Made by a program: the position numbers and the translations under genes. Under the pieces are notes generated by a model, which worked only from the letters and a program-made list of their open reading frames with translations, was not told the origin of the DNA and did no database searches. From Luidia sarsii (taxonomy: Eukaryota > Echinodermata > Asteroidea > Paxillosida > Luidiidae), in contig OX465111.1 of the NCBI GenBank assembly GCA_949987565.1, positions 3,526,894-3,590,893 of the forward strand: DNA of 64,000 nt. The letters run 5' to 3'. This document shows positions 9,781 to 23,067 of this stretch, one piece after another; position 1 is the stretch's first letter, and each line of letters opens with the position of its first letter.

Positions 9781-10194
9781 ACAGACTGGTCACAGCTCCC
9801 CTTTAACCAGTCCTAATCCACAAAAAGAGAGGAAGGGGGGGGGGGGGAGGAACAGCCATGGATTACTGACATAGGCCCAACTAATCATGAAACCATCTGC
9901 CGTGGCAAGTGGCAACAGGTACTAGCACCTGGCACAGGGCATGGGGGGGGGAGAGGGTAAGGGGCTAGACCTGGGGATGACCATGGGCTAATCTGGACAG
10001 ATTTGTACAGCCTGCCAATGAGGGATGCAATACAGGCCATCAAAGTCACCCTGCGTTAAACTGATTTTTTGTGGGTTTTTTTATGGATAAACCTCACTGT
10101 AATGACTAACACCTGTTAAGCCGGAAGTCTTGGGTCCAGAAAATTTTTCTTTGCCATGTTTCAAGTTGTGTAATATAATTTCATAACAATTTGA

Positions 10195-10245
10195 AAAATT
10201 GGCAAAGAAAACTTTGACTGGACCTGGACTTGGACCCGAGACCTG
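10195..10245 (-). mobile_element. SINE fragment (B box and tail)
   Basis: TTGGCAAAGAAAACTTTGAC and GGACTTGGACCC match the 3' half of the SINE at 8205-8330; the A-box half is absent. Confidence 0.6.
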
Positions 10246-10295
10246 TAATATAACATGTTGTTTATGTCAAAGAGAAGAATGTACGGTAATTCATT

Positions 10296-10411
10296 GAGGG
10301 TTTGCCCTGCTCAACGTAATAAGCACTGAGCGTTCAGTGCTTTGTTTTCATCAGGCATCGGTCAAAGCACTGAACACTCAGTGCTTATTACGTTGAGCAG
10401 GGTAAACCCTC
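10296..10411. repeat. Long near-perfect hairpin, foldback element
   Basis: Two 49-bp arms (10296-10344 and 10363-10411) are reverse complements with 2 mismatches around an 18-nt loop. Each arm also holds a smaller palindrome (GCACTGA/TCAGTGC). Related GAGGGTTTGCC and CTCAGTGCTTTGCC pieces occur at 14050-14250 and 43825. Confidence 0.95.
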
Positions 10412-11239
10412 AAATGTGTAATCATTTCCCCAGTCATTTTTCCTTTGCTTTGTTTCTTGACAATAATCCCCCGACCCCAACATGCCTCCTCCAGTTCGAT
10501 CCTTTTCCTTTGATCTGTAATCCCTTCATGTCCTTGCCCTTCCCTTTGATATCTACCAGCTTTCCTCCTTAGCCTCTCCCATTCGATCTCGCCGTCGCCC
10601 AAAGTTGCCCCCTTCACTTATCATTCTGCCTTTTGGAAAGGACACACCACACAATCAAAGGTTCCAAATATATTTATCAGGCGCACGCTTTTCAAAATTT
10701 TGTTGCTCAAATTCTCTTTGAAGGAAGGAAGGAAGGAAGATGATTCTTGAAAGCAGAACATGTACAATTATGGAGTGCATAGGCTGGTAAGTGGTGATAT
10801 AATGAGAAGTACTGTAGATGGCCTCTCTCTCCTTCTCCATAACTGTCTTTGAACCTTTTTTTTTTCTTGACATCCCAATCTCCCACAGCCACAAGCCATT
10901 CGCAGATTCAGCCGTTCAATTGCAACTCCCTCCCTTCTCTAGATCCCTCCCCTGTCTGACGCTGTCTCAGTGCCTCCATCGATCAAGACCTATCCCCCCC
11001 CCCCCAGACTTCATTTCTGGATGTCGCTGACAACAACCCGGTGGTGGCACAGACACACTTGGGGTTGTTAGGAAGCCAGGTCGAATCCAATTTCAGTCTG
11101 TGCATGTGCGCCTAGCCTCCGTCCAGGGGAACTCTCTTTGGAGACAATTGGCCTGGTGACACCCTGGGACCGCCCCGAGCCAAATAATCCATCAGTCCAA
11201 CGAGCCCTCATGGGTTTGTGTACCATGATAATTCACCTG

Positions 11240-11430
11240 TCTTGAGGGGGTACGGTACAGGTGTATGTACACCACTGTACATGTATACAGGCTATGCACT
11301 TAGTGTACATGCTCACTGTACATGTACATTGTACAGTACATGTACAGTACATGGTGCAATTGTGCATGCATTCCCATGACATGCACAGTCTACCCCACTG
11401 TACTGTACATATATACAGTACAGTGTCATG
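11240..11430. repeat. TACATGTA/GTACAGTA palindromic microsatellite
   Basis: A dense cluster of GTACATGTAC, TGTACAGTAC and relatives. Similar clusters lie at 5220-5330, 12340-12390, 36260-36440, 50870-51140, 57810-57895, 58680-59030, 62140-62350 and 62875-62935. Confidence 0.9.
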
Positions 11431-11589
11431 AAGGTATTGATGTCCCATTCTATCATTATAGCATAGGGGATATACATGGCCACAGTATGATGAGAGAGGG
11501 TGGCCAGTACCCTTCCTTACACTACAGCCTTTCATCCTTCTCCTAGCTCTAAAGAGAGCCAGGTACAGTACATGTACTGTACACATTCC

Positions 11590-11665
11590 TGGTGCGATTT
11601 GAACAGCAACCTTCCGCACAGAAGATGAATGCTATAACTGTTCGACCACGTTGCCTCCCTAATAT
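11590..11665 (-). mobile_element. tRNA-like SINE fragment
   Basis: On the minus strand GGCAACGTGGTCGAACAGT (A-box-like) is followed by GTTGCTGTTCAAATCGCACC (B-box-like). Confidence 0.5.
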
Positions 11666-11894
11666 ACAACACAGTATTTCATACATACATGTAGTACACA
11701 ATGTACATGTCATGTATGTACATGTACGTGATTAGTGACACGCAACCGTTACTGGAGGGTTTTGAATGGTAGGATATGGCATCAGAATGATTGTACAAAA
11801 TACACGCATACATGTACACTGTACATGTACAGTGTACATGTACCTTTCAGAAAGCCAGAAGCGTATACATGATAACAGAGATCATTTGACCAAA

Positions 11895-12135
11895 AAAAAT
11901 AATAGGGTCTGACCTTCCTATCCTTGCAAGAGCATTGGTCGATGACAGATTCTATCTTTGAGGAAGGTCCTGCCAGAATGGAAACATAAACGTCAGGCCC
12001 TCTAAACATCTCTAAAATTCTCTTTTTTTATTACAACGTGTAGCTTTTCCTGTCTTCAAGTTCAAGAAGGGTCCTCCCACCCAGGGTCAAACGTCAGGCC
12101 CTCTCTATCTTCTTTAGCATTTCTGGTCATTACAT
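11895..12135 (+). repeat. Two adjacent family A hairpin-element copies
   Basis: GAGGAAGGTCCTGCCAGAAT with AACGTCAGGCCCTCTAAA (about 11955-12008) and AACGTCAGGCCCTCTCTA with GGTCATTACATGC (about 12060-12135) are two diverged copies in the same orientation. Confidence 0.75.
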
Positions 12136-12576
12136 GCAGCGTGAGTGAGCAGCTTGCAACAATTTCGCATTGCCACTTAAAGATCATCGGTGATGGTCCA
12201 TGTCTCGGTATGACAGAAAGGAACTTTTGTAGAATGACTAATTTCTATCCAAGCGACGAGTGCAAGTGTGAAAAGGAAGTGTACACTTATGCACTTATCT
12301 GGCCTCTGCACCAGGGATCTGGCATCTTCATGTACAGTAAGTGCTAATGTGTACATGTACACAGTACAGTATATAGTACATGTACATAAGTAAATGCACA
12401 TATACTTTGTGCAGTAGCTATATGATACAATGGCAACTTCCTCTGGAATAAGACAGTACTGCAAATGTATGATTGTATCTAACTTCTGAAGATGAGTTGG
12501 CATTTTCATAACCCTAAGTCTTAATTTACCTTCCGAACACGGGCAGACTTTAGGCAATCACACTGCCCCCATTTGA

Positions 12577-12600
12577 TTTACGTGTAGGCCTACACGTAAA
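12577..12600. repeat. 24-bp perfect palindrome
   Basis: TTTACGTGTAGG is followed immediately by its exact reverse complement with no spacer. It contains two ACGTG/CACGT bHLH- or bZIP-type half motifs. Confidence 0.95.
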
Positions 12601-14040
12601 CAATTCTGCCATGATCTGTCAGGAGCGGAAACAAATCTAGATTCTCTTCATTGTCTTCTTCACGTTCCCAAGCTGACGATTATCAGGAAATGGGAAGGGC
12701 TTTGGCTAATGAGAGAGATATATGTATTACCGTATACCGGTATAACTTATTAAGGAAAGTCAACAAAAACGCCAAGTGATACATGTACATGGTGGTCGGT
12801 GGAAACAAAACAAACTGGTATTTGCATATTTTCTTTTTGCAGATACATGATGGTGGAATAAGAAGTCTTTTTGGTGATTTTCCACCATGAAGACTACAAA
12901 CAGTACGCAAATTTCCCCTTCGTGAGAGAAAAGAGACTACTCACTTTTGAAAAGACCCTTCATGTATGGCCATTTAAGATGAACTGATTACACTAAGACT
13001 TTGTACAAAGTTGTTCAATTTTCAGCCGTTTGCAAGTGAACAGCAAATTCACTGACCTTCAACAACAGTTGACTGCCAGATAAAAATCATACAAAATACA
13101 TAAATGTACACGTACAAGTACAAAATGTTCTAGAAGAAGAAGAGTTCTGTGAGCAAAGCCAAATGATGCCGCCCAATTCATTGTCAAAGTATGGATTCCC
13201 CCCCTCTCCATTCCACAGACCGTTACGTTGTTCAGCCTGACAGAGAAGCCTGCTGAGGAACTGCGCCAATGTCCTGTCTCGAGACCCAAAAATAGTCTCG
13301 GCATTGACGGACCATTAGCTCATCTATTTCTGACTTTTCATAGATCCGTGAAACCCAGTCCAAATAAATAGCCTTGAGGGAAACCCGGGTGTGTTTGACC
13401 AAAGAATTTTGTTTCATATATCTATAGATAGAATCCCAAGAGGGGAAAGGAAAGGCGCAGAATTAGAACCGGACAATGTAAGAAAAACAACTCGGCTCGG
13501 CAATTCTTTACTTGGAAGACACATGGAAGGACAAGAAATAGCTGAGCACTGTCCCTTCAGGGGCCAGGAACCTTGGGATGTGACAGGTTTGTCCAACTTG
13601 AGAGAGGGGTCCAGGGGAGAAGAAGGGAGATGGGGACACTTGGTTGGGCAGGCGGCATTCTGAGAATGTTCAGTCCAGCTCTGTGGTCGGAAGACTAGTG
13701 GGTGGGGGTGAACCAGCGAATAAAAGATGTCTTGTGCGGTGCACAATTAATGGGGGATAATTTTGTAACTGCCATGTCTGTCTGATGGAGGGGTGGGGTG
13801 CACAAGGAGGATCCAGAGAGATTGGGGTTGCTGTAAACCATGGCTCCATGTGTAAACACTAAACAGACCTGGCTGGGTGGATAACTCAAGGCAACACCAA
13901 TGGGAGGTCTAGGAAGAACATGGAAAGGATACCGGTCTCAGCAGATCCTTCTTCCTCTATGATGGGACTAACAGTGACAGTCCATTGTAGGTACACATAA
14001 CTACCTGTACTGTAGCTAATGTTATGATGAATTGCATTGG
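12601..14040. other. Intronic stretch, nothing recognised
   Basis: Mixed unique sequence with no supported exon; open frames at 13051-13890 have no recognisable domain. Confidence 0.5.
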
Positions 14041-14250
14041 CAAGAATGTAATAAATTCATTGAGGGTGAGAACTGTATCCTCAGTGCTTTGCCCAATTGC
14101 CAGGAGATTTACATTGATAAGAATGTCACTCAATGAGGGTTGGTACAACTTGGTGTGTGTTTACATGTAGCGCTGTGTGCTCAGTGCTTTGCCCGATTGC
14201 CTGGTGTTTTGTGTCAGTGAGAATATCATTCAATGAGGGTTTGCCATACT
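14041..14250. repeat. Relatives of the foldback element at 10296
   Basis: Three CAATGAGGGT or CATTGAGGGT copies and two CTCAGTGCTTTGCCC copies alternate here with GATAAGAATGTCACTCAATG-type links, as a broken-up tandem of the foldback family. Confidence 0.6.
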
Positions 14251-14414
14251 CCACAGGTACATGTACACTGTAATTACCGCTGAAATTTACCATGCTGCCT
14301 GCTTGAAAAACAAACAAACAAACCAAGAACACACAAATCATATCTTAAATTGATCTCAGCTGTCAGCACCTGCCACACCTGCCAATTCTAATCCAGTACA
14401 AACAGCTTTGGTAG

Positions 14415-14490
14415 TCAACAGGTTAGGACGACAGCACTATAGCAAGCAGGAGTCGCAGGTTTGAATCCTGCCCGAGTCGCTAAAGGCCTC
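14415..14490 (+). mobile_element. tRNA-like SINE fragment
   Basis: A strong B box (CAGGTTTGAATCCTGCCC) follows ACAGGTTAGGACGACAGCAC, an A-box-like segment. The flanks do not fold as a clover leaf by eye. Confidence 0.45.
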
Positions 14491-14732
14491 CCGCTTCCAT
14501 GCCTTATACTTAGAAATGGCTAGTAAAAGAAACAGGGACAAATCCAGAGCCTGGTCCTAAGATGACTCTTGTGACAAAGGCACCTAGTGGATGGATTTGG
14601 TGTATCGTCAGCTACATGTACAGTACATGCACATGCATGTACTGCATGGCCTCACAGTACTTCAGGTTCTTGTCATGGGTATGGGTATGGGTTGTGCAGC
14701 CTTGGTCTAACCATGGAGGAAGGATGGTCTAA

Positions 14733-14772
14733 CCAAGGCAGTATTAGGCGAGCTCACCTAATACCTCCTTGG
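14733..14772. repeat. 40-bp imperfect palindrome
   Basis: CCAAGGCAGTATTAGGCGAG is followed directly by its reverse complement with 3 mismatches, centred on GAGCTC. It sits between repeated TGGTCTAACCATGG motifs. Confidence 0.85.
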
Positions 14773-14779
14773 TCTAACC

Positions 14780-17700
14780 ATGGTCTTACATGTTCCTTGC
14801 TCTATGGTCTAACACAGAGGTTCTTTTGGGGAGAAGGAAAGTCCAGAAAGGGTCACTCTGGGTCAATCTTCTGAGGCATGGGTAGAGGAGAAGGTTGGTG
14901 GAGGGGAGGGTGAGAGGACGGACCCCCTTGCCTTATGGGCAACCAGCTGGTGAAATCATCAAGGGGTGTAGGGGTGGACCCCTTTCAGCCTACCAGGGCA
15001 CTCCAGAGGTGCATAATGCCAGGCTGTGAGAGTGAAGCAATCAGTCTGACACTAGACCAACCCCCATTGCTAAATGACCTCGAAAGCATTGCCCTATGCA
15101 CCTGAGCATCATCACCTCCCCCTGAGAACGAGGTTAATAACAGAGTAGCCACCAGTCCTGGCTCCATTTTTTTTTTCTGAGGGCCTGGGGTGGAGTTCAT
15201 GAAACTCATTATAACATTTGATCCATCATAGAATTTGAGGCACAAGGCAAGAGGGTAGGAAAAGTAGTTGAGGTCTACTCACTGATTAGACAAAAATCTA
15301 ATCCTGAATTAAAAGACTAAAATTGAAATTTAGAGGGAATAGTTGACCAAAATCGATATGAACTTTGACCTCCACTTCCTCCGAAACAAAAAAAGACAAT
15401 GCTCAACTCTCCCAATCCTTCACATTCTTGACAATCCCTCAATGTCAGCAACGAAACAGCCTTTCTTATCTATGTCTCAGTGTAGAGCCAGTGAACCAGT
15501 GATGCTGTCAATCTTTTGTGGTTAATCATAAATGAAAAGAAAGAAAGACAGGAAGCAGACCTTGTTGCATGACTAAGCAGACGAACAATGGAGTAAGGAA
15601 CCACACCCACTAATTGTAATCACCCAGATAAACTCCATGTCTATTTTAGGACAGCAGGAAGACACTGGTGATAAGAAAGCTGATGAGGATTTGTTACTAA
15701 TTGTTAGTATCTGTTTGTCCAAAGTAAAAGAAAATAGAAGCAAGATCAACACCATGCTAGCATTGCATTCCACATTCCACAGGGATTCTTGTCTCACAGA
15801 CTTGGACAAATTCATTGCTGAAAATCCATCGTTAATAAATAGTGCATCTTTGAGGGCCGTATGTTTTGATGCTACATGTAGCTGAATCTTTCTCAAAGCG
15901 AAGAGAGTAAGGTCTGTGTGGGGGTTCAGGCTGTCTGGTGCCCTGACTTCACCAATGTACACTGCATAGAGGCCAAGATGCAGTCTGGACCCTCATTTTT
16001 GCCAAAGCTCATTCAGTGGCTAGCAGCTAAGGCTTCAAATTGCAATGAGTGTATAGAAGTGGCTGGCTAGTTGAAGACACTCCCCATAGACTTGTGGACT
16101 ATTTTTCAGCCGTAGCCAATTACTTTTAACGGAATGGTGCCAAATTGCCAATCCCTCTCCAAAGATTATCAGCAAACTGCCATTGCAATGCATGAAACAT
16201 GCTCAGACTGCACCATGTGTGCATGAATGACTGACTCATGTCGGGTGTCAGGGACCGAGACCTCCATGACCTTTGACCCTGGAATGGAGTCTTAAAGGGG
16301 TAGGTCACATTCCAGAATGTCATGAACAGGCGAGCACATGTCTGGGTGTGAATTAGTGATGTTAGTAGAGAGTCTAGCAACAACCATACGTTACTGTCTC
16401 TGACTCTCTGTGGGTAGACATGCTAATGTGTGTAACTGTGTCATAGCATTGTTGCACTGTGCCCACATACAAAAAACACCTCATCCTGCCATAGTATATA
16501 AACACTGTATGCTTGTATGTTAATGATGTAAAATCTGCTTACTGCCTCAAATTACCAAAATGAAAAATCTCAAAAATGTAGACGGCCTAATGTTTCAATT
16601 CTCGCAGAACCTTTCTCAAAGACAAAAGATCTCATCTACATGTACAGTACTGAGCTTGAGTTGGGATGTAATTTTCTTGTTTCTTTAATCCATGTACTTT
16701 ATACCATAGGTTTGTTGTCATCTTCATTATCCACATGAGATGTGAATAATCCTAATGCAATACATGTGTGCACTGTGCACTACATACATACATTTATATG
16801 TACTGTAGATTTCAACTGTCCAATCCAATTGCAGTGTACCAGCTGAGTGCTTTTTCCACGAGTATAGACTTTATAGTTTGAGTAAGTCTTGACCATGAGT
16901 ATGACTTCCAGTACCTCGCCATGCAAAAAGAAATTGAGCATACATGTATCTGTAGGGCAAACATATGAGGATCGTAGGACTACTGTCCACACATGTACAC
17001 TGTACATACACATGCAAAATGAACATGTACATGAGCATGAGCATGAGCTTGAGTATGAGTTTGAGTATGAGTTAAGTTTGGGTTTGAGCTTCCATTAGTA
17101 TGAGTATGAGAACAAGTACTATACTGTGCATGTGTTAACAAAATGCATCTGTGGATGGGGTTGGTTCCATGCAAGGGAGCACATACCAGCTTGACAGAGC
17201 AGAGACACTGACAATGACGGTAGCAGACAGTGTGACAGACAGTCTGACAGAGGAAATGAGAATGAAAACAGGGGTCGGCATATGAAATTCATTCAGACTT
17301 TTGGTCTTGAGCATTGAGCAATTGTTCGTGGGAAACAGCCAAGCTGTGTATCTTGTTATGTGCAGGAAATCAATGCATTCTCTCAGCTACACGAACAAAT
17401 TAAAAAAGCCCTCAATATACAATGTAGAATCTACACCTTGGTTGATAAAACCTGTCGATGTAACGTGCAAGATCATCAAATTTTAATGCGGCCCTTTGAA
17501 AATCAATTGCTTGAAGGATATCTGTCATTGCTTTTGACAAAAATGAAAAAAAAACCCCACCAAGATTGATTGAAAAGTCTGTCAATTGAGTGTACTGTGA
17601 AACGTAGCTTTTAAGACAGCACAAACCTTTGAGACAAAAACCTGCAAAATAGAACACAACAAAACAGCACCTCTGGGTACAAACCAAATTAGCACTTTAC

Positions 17701-20620
17701 AAATTAGATTTCAGAGTCAATTCACAGGGTAAGTGTGTCAATTTTAGGGAGAAACATGAGACCACAGCAACAATATTATTCACAGTCTCAACAGTTTTGG
17801 GTTTTACAACAGGGATGTACATGTACACTACAAGCAAAGTGCATGTTAATTGGCATAGACTACACATAAATGAATTGCTGACAGAAAAACCCTTAAGATT
17901 AGTGCTCTTGAGTTGAAACACAGTCACGTTTGCCTGGACTCTGGCTGGAATTCCAAAGAATTATAATAATCAAACTCAGACATGCAAATTGTTCCCAGCA
18001 AGTTTCCCAGCAATTTTTAATTGATCATCTCGAACCTTGCCATTGTCATCAAAATGAAATTCTAACAAAATTTTAACCAACCGCTGGAAGGTGCCCGGGA
18101 AGCTGATGACATTACGATTCGACCTCCAATCAAAATGAAATGAAGTTCGAACATGTACCTGCTATCAAATTTAAATACCAACGCACTCCTAGTTTTGACC
18201 GGAAGCATGGATCGGATGAGAGTTAGATAAGGGAGCCTGTCACTGCGTCAGAGATTGAACATTGAATTTTATCAATAATTTAATTTGGACACTTTGAAGT
18301 GCTCACTGTACTTTAAGCCACTCTTGAGTATAATTTTCGTCACACAAAATGGCAACAGTGACATTGTTTTGGCCGCGTCCGGCTGAATGCCGTTTTTCTG
18401 AAAAAGTAAACAATGTCGGGCGTGTTACACTGGAAATTCAAGCCTGGCCTAATAAGGGTGGGTGACAGTAAGTCCAGCCCCCCTGCCCGGGCGACCAATC
18501 AGGGCCGATTGGGTCTCGTTAGGGCCAATCATTTGAAGCAATGGCCCCCTGGCATGCTGGTGCCTGATGGCAATTGGCAGGAATGTTCGGAGGAGACGGC
18601 AAAGTATGCGGAGGAAGGCGCGCCATATCAACCGTCCCGATAAGCATCAGAGTTTTAATCAGCCTCCATGTTTGTGTCCGACTATCTTAAGGTTAAAGAG
18701 TCTTCCTCCCGACTCTCACCGACTTACGTTTGAACTGAAATGTTTTCATCGTCTTCAGAATTCACTCCAAGAACATAATTACACAACTGCAACAAACCAG
18801 TACTGACTTGGACGACCGCAAGAGTAAAACCCAATAATTTTTACAGGAATGATGTTTTGATTCTTACGGGATCTTTTTCAAAGGCTGAATTTTCTGCCTT
18901 TGAGAATGAGAATGGTCCAGCTTGGATCAAAAATACCTGTGTATATTTTAGAGAAATTCCTTCATTTCTTCAATTTGGGGATGGTTACTTTTGGAATGGG
19001 GGGGGGGGGGTTGGTTATGATTACATTTTCTAAGGTAAACTCAGACTTTCAATTGGAAAACTTAAAACTTCTACATTAATTTTTTTATCAATTTTAGGAT
19101 ACATGTAGATGAATTGCAACACGTAAGGATACATGTACGTGTACCGGTATTTACTTCTTAGCAAAACAACAGCCAGATTTGAACGTGTAGAAACAGGAGA
19201 AGCCATTTCAATAATGTGAGATGGGGTTATCCACGTTAAGAAATAACTCGTTGATCAATCACAGGTGAAGTTTCTCCTCACTTGGACAGAGTTAGTTCAA
19301 GGTTTGCCAATGCCACAATGCCCACTCCATCTCCGTCAGTTAACAGACCGATTGACCCCTCCAATATCCAATAAGCCAGCTGTGCCACTACATTCTGCAT
19401 CCTTCAGAGCTGCAGATAAGCCTACATGTACCGGGTAGCTTCGGAGCTAAGGTCAGGAGGAGAACAAACCGAGGGCAGTCATACCACAATAAGTTAATGA
19501 CTGCAGCCTGCAGGCAACCCCCCCCCCCAAAAAAAAAAAAAATCACAAAGCTCAATGTGAACACGGTCACCGCACATTCAAAGTTTCTTTTTTTTTCAGG
19601 GCAAATGGACAAACCACCTTGACAAAAAAACACGTCATATTTTTCAAACTGTACTTGGAAAAGCCACAGAGATTGCATTTTTAAAATTATTATTACATTT
19701 TTACGAGGCTGCTACTGAGTAAGCAAACCATCTGTTTGACAGGGAGTCGGCAGATTGTAAGTTATGTTTGTGCAAGGGGTTAATATGCAGATTGCAGAAT
19801 AGGACAAGGTGGTCTGGACTGACAGAGTTGGGAACTCGATAAATCACTGCTCAGGCCCATTCACAATATGGGTGCAGGGGCAACAACCATAGAAATCCAG
19901 CCATTGTCAGGAGCGGCTAAGTTGTCCCTTGAGTCATATGCAGGTTGTTGGTTTTTTTTACTGGCTGGAACTGACTTCTGAAGGATTGATGGCGTGTGTG
20001 TAAGGAGAAGAAAGTAAAGAGAAGGGTGAAATCTGGGCTCCAGTAGAAAGGCTGTCAATGAGCTCAACCAAGCATTTAATGCTTTCTAGGCAATTTGTTA
20101 GGCTTCCTATTGGGATTCCCCTTTTTCCCCTCCAACTTCACATGGCTGATGGAGTCGATGGACCAACTTTTTTTGTGCTGACAGCCTGTTTTTTCTGTGT
20201 AAATCAACAAACAGTAGCTTTGACTGCAAATCTACAGTAGCTTGAACAGTAACGGCACACTGGGCACAGTAAGGGCATTCTTGTTCAGCCTTGTGTTGGA
20301 CATTTCTTTGATTTCGTTGGCAAACCCGGCAAGGCAGTTTGCAATTTGCACCCAACCTCGGGTGAAGGATAAACTTGTGTTCAAGAAGTTCCATGCACCT
20401 GAAGGTCAGACATAATTGTCTACAATACAGGAGGTTCACAGAAAACCAGAGTACTGCGAGGAGGGTTTCCGCTGTATGTCAACATTTGAGGTGTCTCACC
20501 TCACAGCTTTTAGACCAATCCATCCTGGGTATTTGGTCGTCAATATTTGCTTCATCAGTGGTCAAAAAACATGTTGAGCATAATAAAATGACAGTGAGCA
20601 TAATAAGATAACAGTAATTT
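14780..20620. other. Intronic stretch with scattered repeats
   Basis: No exon is supported. It contains family A pieces near 16590-16640 and 18865-18905, hexamer repeats (CATGAG/TATGAG) at 17030-17110, a repeat-poor island at 18080-18740 and poly-purine blips near 19520. Confidence 0.5.
18490..18535. promoter_or_regulatory. Cluster of three CCAAT boxes
   Basis: CCAAT at 18495-18499, its complement ATTGG at 18508-18512 and CCAAT at 18525-18529 lie within 35 bp, with NF-Y-like flanks (CCAATCA twice). The island is GC-richer than its surroundings. It may be an internal promoter or enhancer of abl. Confidence 0.35.
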
Positions 20621-20622
20621 TT

Positions 20623-20680
20623 CCTTTGAGAAAGGTCCTGCTAGGATCGAAACGTCAGGCCCACTAAATTTTGAAGTAAT
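20623..20680 (+). repeat. Family A hairpin element, canonical core
   Basis: CTTTGAGAAAGGTCCTGC, TAGGATCGAAACGTCAGG and CCCACTAAATTTT occur in a row. This is the least diverged form of the most abundant repeat in the window. Confidence 0.9.
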
Positions 20681-20893
20681 TTTTTAAAGCAGAGCATTTT
20701 TTTCCTGTTTACGAATGCAGACGATCTACTCGTCCCATATCAAATCCGTGATTCAGGAAACATCAAGGTAGCACATTCACCATAACTTCAGCTTATCTAT
20801 TTATCAAATGATCACTTGCCATCTCGGGTCCTACAAATTCCAAGGGAAGCCCTGGTTGTGGGATAAAAGAGGAACCAGAACAAAGTGGTTTCT

Positions 20894-21108
20894 GAACAGC
20901 TTATTTTCCTCGTTCTGCCTCTCTCTGGAATTCCCTTCTGGTTTATGTTTCCCCCCAGCCTATAATCTTGCCCGTTTTAAGAGGAATGTAAATTCCTATC
21001 TCCAGCCTTCCTGTGTCCTTCTTTCCTTTGCCTTTAACCCTGAGTGGCTTTATAGCCTTGTTTTGGGCAGAAGTTTCATAAAAAAACCAACAACAACAAC
21101 AACAACAA
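20894..21108 (+). mobile_element. LINE 3' end (reverse-transcriptase C-terminus and tail)
   Basis: The segment aligns along its length with 56847-57059. One frame gives SASLWNSL and, after a shift, LARFKRNVNSYL, which resembles the end of many LINE ORF2 proteins (LWNSLP...FKxxVxxYL). It ends in a CAA repeat tail. It is 5'-truncated and frame-broken, so inactive. Confidence 0.65.
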
Positions 21109-21109
21109 G

Positions 21110-22950
21110 GCACCAGGGAATTTTGGAATTGGGACACTGGGTAAATTGGAAGCAGAGTGTCTGTCAAATTGGACTCCACAGAATGTTGGTTGAGCTTCAG
21201 TGGTTCCCCAGTGCTGCAAAACCTTCAGTGTCCCTAACCCTTGCACAGCAAAGGCTTCACCTCTCTACTTTCTTCCCACCAAATATTTCCCATCCCGTGC
21301 CTCTGGCTTCGCTACCCCCCTTTCTGTTGCAACAAAACACCGCCACTTCCGACCAAGATGGATAAAGCGACCACCACATCACCGGGAATGACTCAGTGAT
21401 AACGAAATTAAAGAGCACGGAGAAGTAGAATATATGCGGATGCAACTTGACACTGCAACTGGAATAGATTCCAATTTGCCATTTTTTTCTTCCAAGATCC
21501 TCCTGATGTTAATTCCGTCTTTCTCGTTTTGCACGACTGTGGATATCACAGGTAAAGGGGTTTCAATTCCCATCAAACAACATCAGAGAAAGTGCAGCCA
21601 TTCCCCTGGGGGTGGGGTGAGGGGATGCTGGTAACCCAAGCTTCTTTCGTCCCAGGACTGCATTTTCCACGGGTCCCCTCTGAAACTGGCTCCAAGGATG
21701 CCTTCTGGTGAGACCACTGGCACTAGAGGCCATTCAGCCTCTAGACATCTTGCCTGGCAGATCGGCCGGAAGATCGTCACAATTGATTCTCATTTGAAAA
21801 ATCCAGTCGCCCCCCACCCACCCCTTCTCTCTTCCCAGACTCATCTTCAGTTTCTAAAATCTAACGAGGAAAGGAGCACCCTACAGTGCATGGAGTCTAG
21901 GTTTCCGCCTATCAGTCTGGCTCCCCCCCCCCCCCCCGGGTCTCGAGTCTCTTGTCTGGTGCCGGACCCGACATTACTTGGGCGCTTTGCGGTCAGGCTG
22001 CAGCACTCCAAGAATGCAGTCAGATACAATCTCGGCATGCTTGCCGAGAGCCGGCCTGGTTCAGAGAGCCTCCGACTATCGCCAATCAAAATGGTTCTGT
22101 TCTCTCCGTAATATTTACCAGATGAGGATGAATTCAGCAGGCACTTGTTTATCAACGTGTACAAGTACATAAACTGATGGGTTTTGCTCTCATCATAATA
22201 ATATCAGGTTTGTTTTGTGTACCACAGTACCAGTCTCCTGAAGACGAGCGGAGTACCCACGGCCCAAAAGCCGAGTTACAGGGAATCCTTGTAAAAAGGT
22301 CATCCTTGAGAGACTAATCGGGTCACCATCACAAAGTTGTACTGGGCAACTAACACTTAGATGACCCAGAACTCCATCACAGTGTTGGTTTTCAGAGTAC
22401 CAGTGCAAGCTTCATGTGTACTACATGTACATGTACATTGTCCCTTTTGGGTCTGCCTGCCAGGCTATTATGTACATGTACCCCTACAGGTTCCAATGGC
22501 CTGGCTTCACACCACCGTACAGGCTACTTGTCAAGTCAAGCCTTCCTGGAGTAAGCTTTCAGACTATCGGTTTCAATTAAGGGAATCGAGCATTGGCTGT
22601 GCCTTTGAGATCCCTGGAAGATAATTTGAGGAGGAAAGTAAAAAAGAAACGGACTTGACAACTCCCCCCCCCCTTCCATCCCAGCTGTTATCTCAATCAC
22701 CCAACGATGGCACCAAAACATTGTGGACTTTGGTCTGTAGTGGCTTTGTCCAGTAGTATAGAGGCATAGGACAAAGGTGGAATGACCGCTCAGTCTAGGA
22801 CTGAGATCCTTAGGGTCTTGAGTGACCCCTCTGAGGGAGTGTCAAAGGTCAGAAAATGTCAGGGTTTTTGCAGACAGAGCCCCCTTTTTTTGACAGGGAC
22901 CCAAGGCTGGTCATAAATAAACTTCTCATTAAACTGGGAGTGAGATCATT
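21110..22950. other. Intronic stretch, repeat-poor
   Basis: No exon is supported. 21640-22110 is GC-richer and nearly free of dispersed repeats, a candidate conserved noncoding block, although a long open frame there (21698-22111) shows no known domain. Confidence 0.45.
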
Positions 22951-22951
22951 T

Positions 22952-23036
22952 GGGAAGGGGAAGGAGGAGGAGGGGAGGGGAGGAGGAGAAGGAGGAGGAA
23001 GAGAAGAAGGAGGAGAAGGAGGAGGGGAGAAGGAGG

Positions 23037-23067
<31 letters not shown>

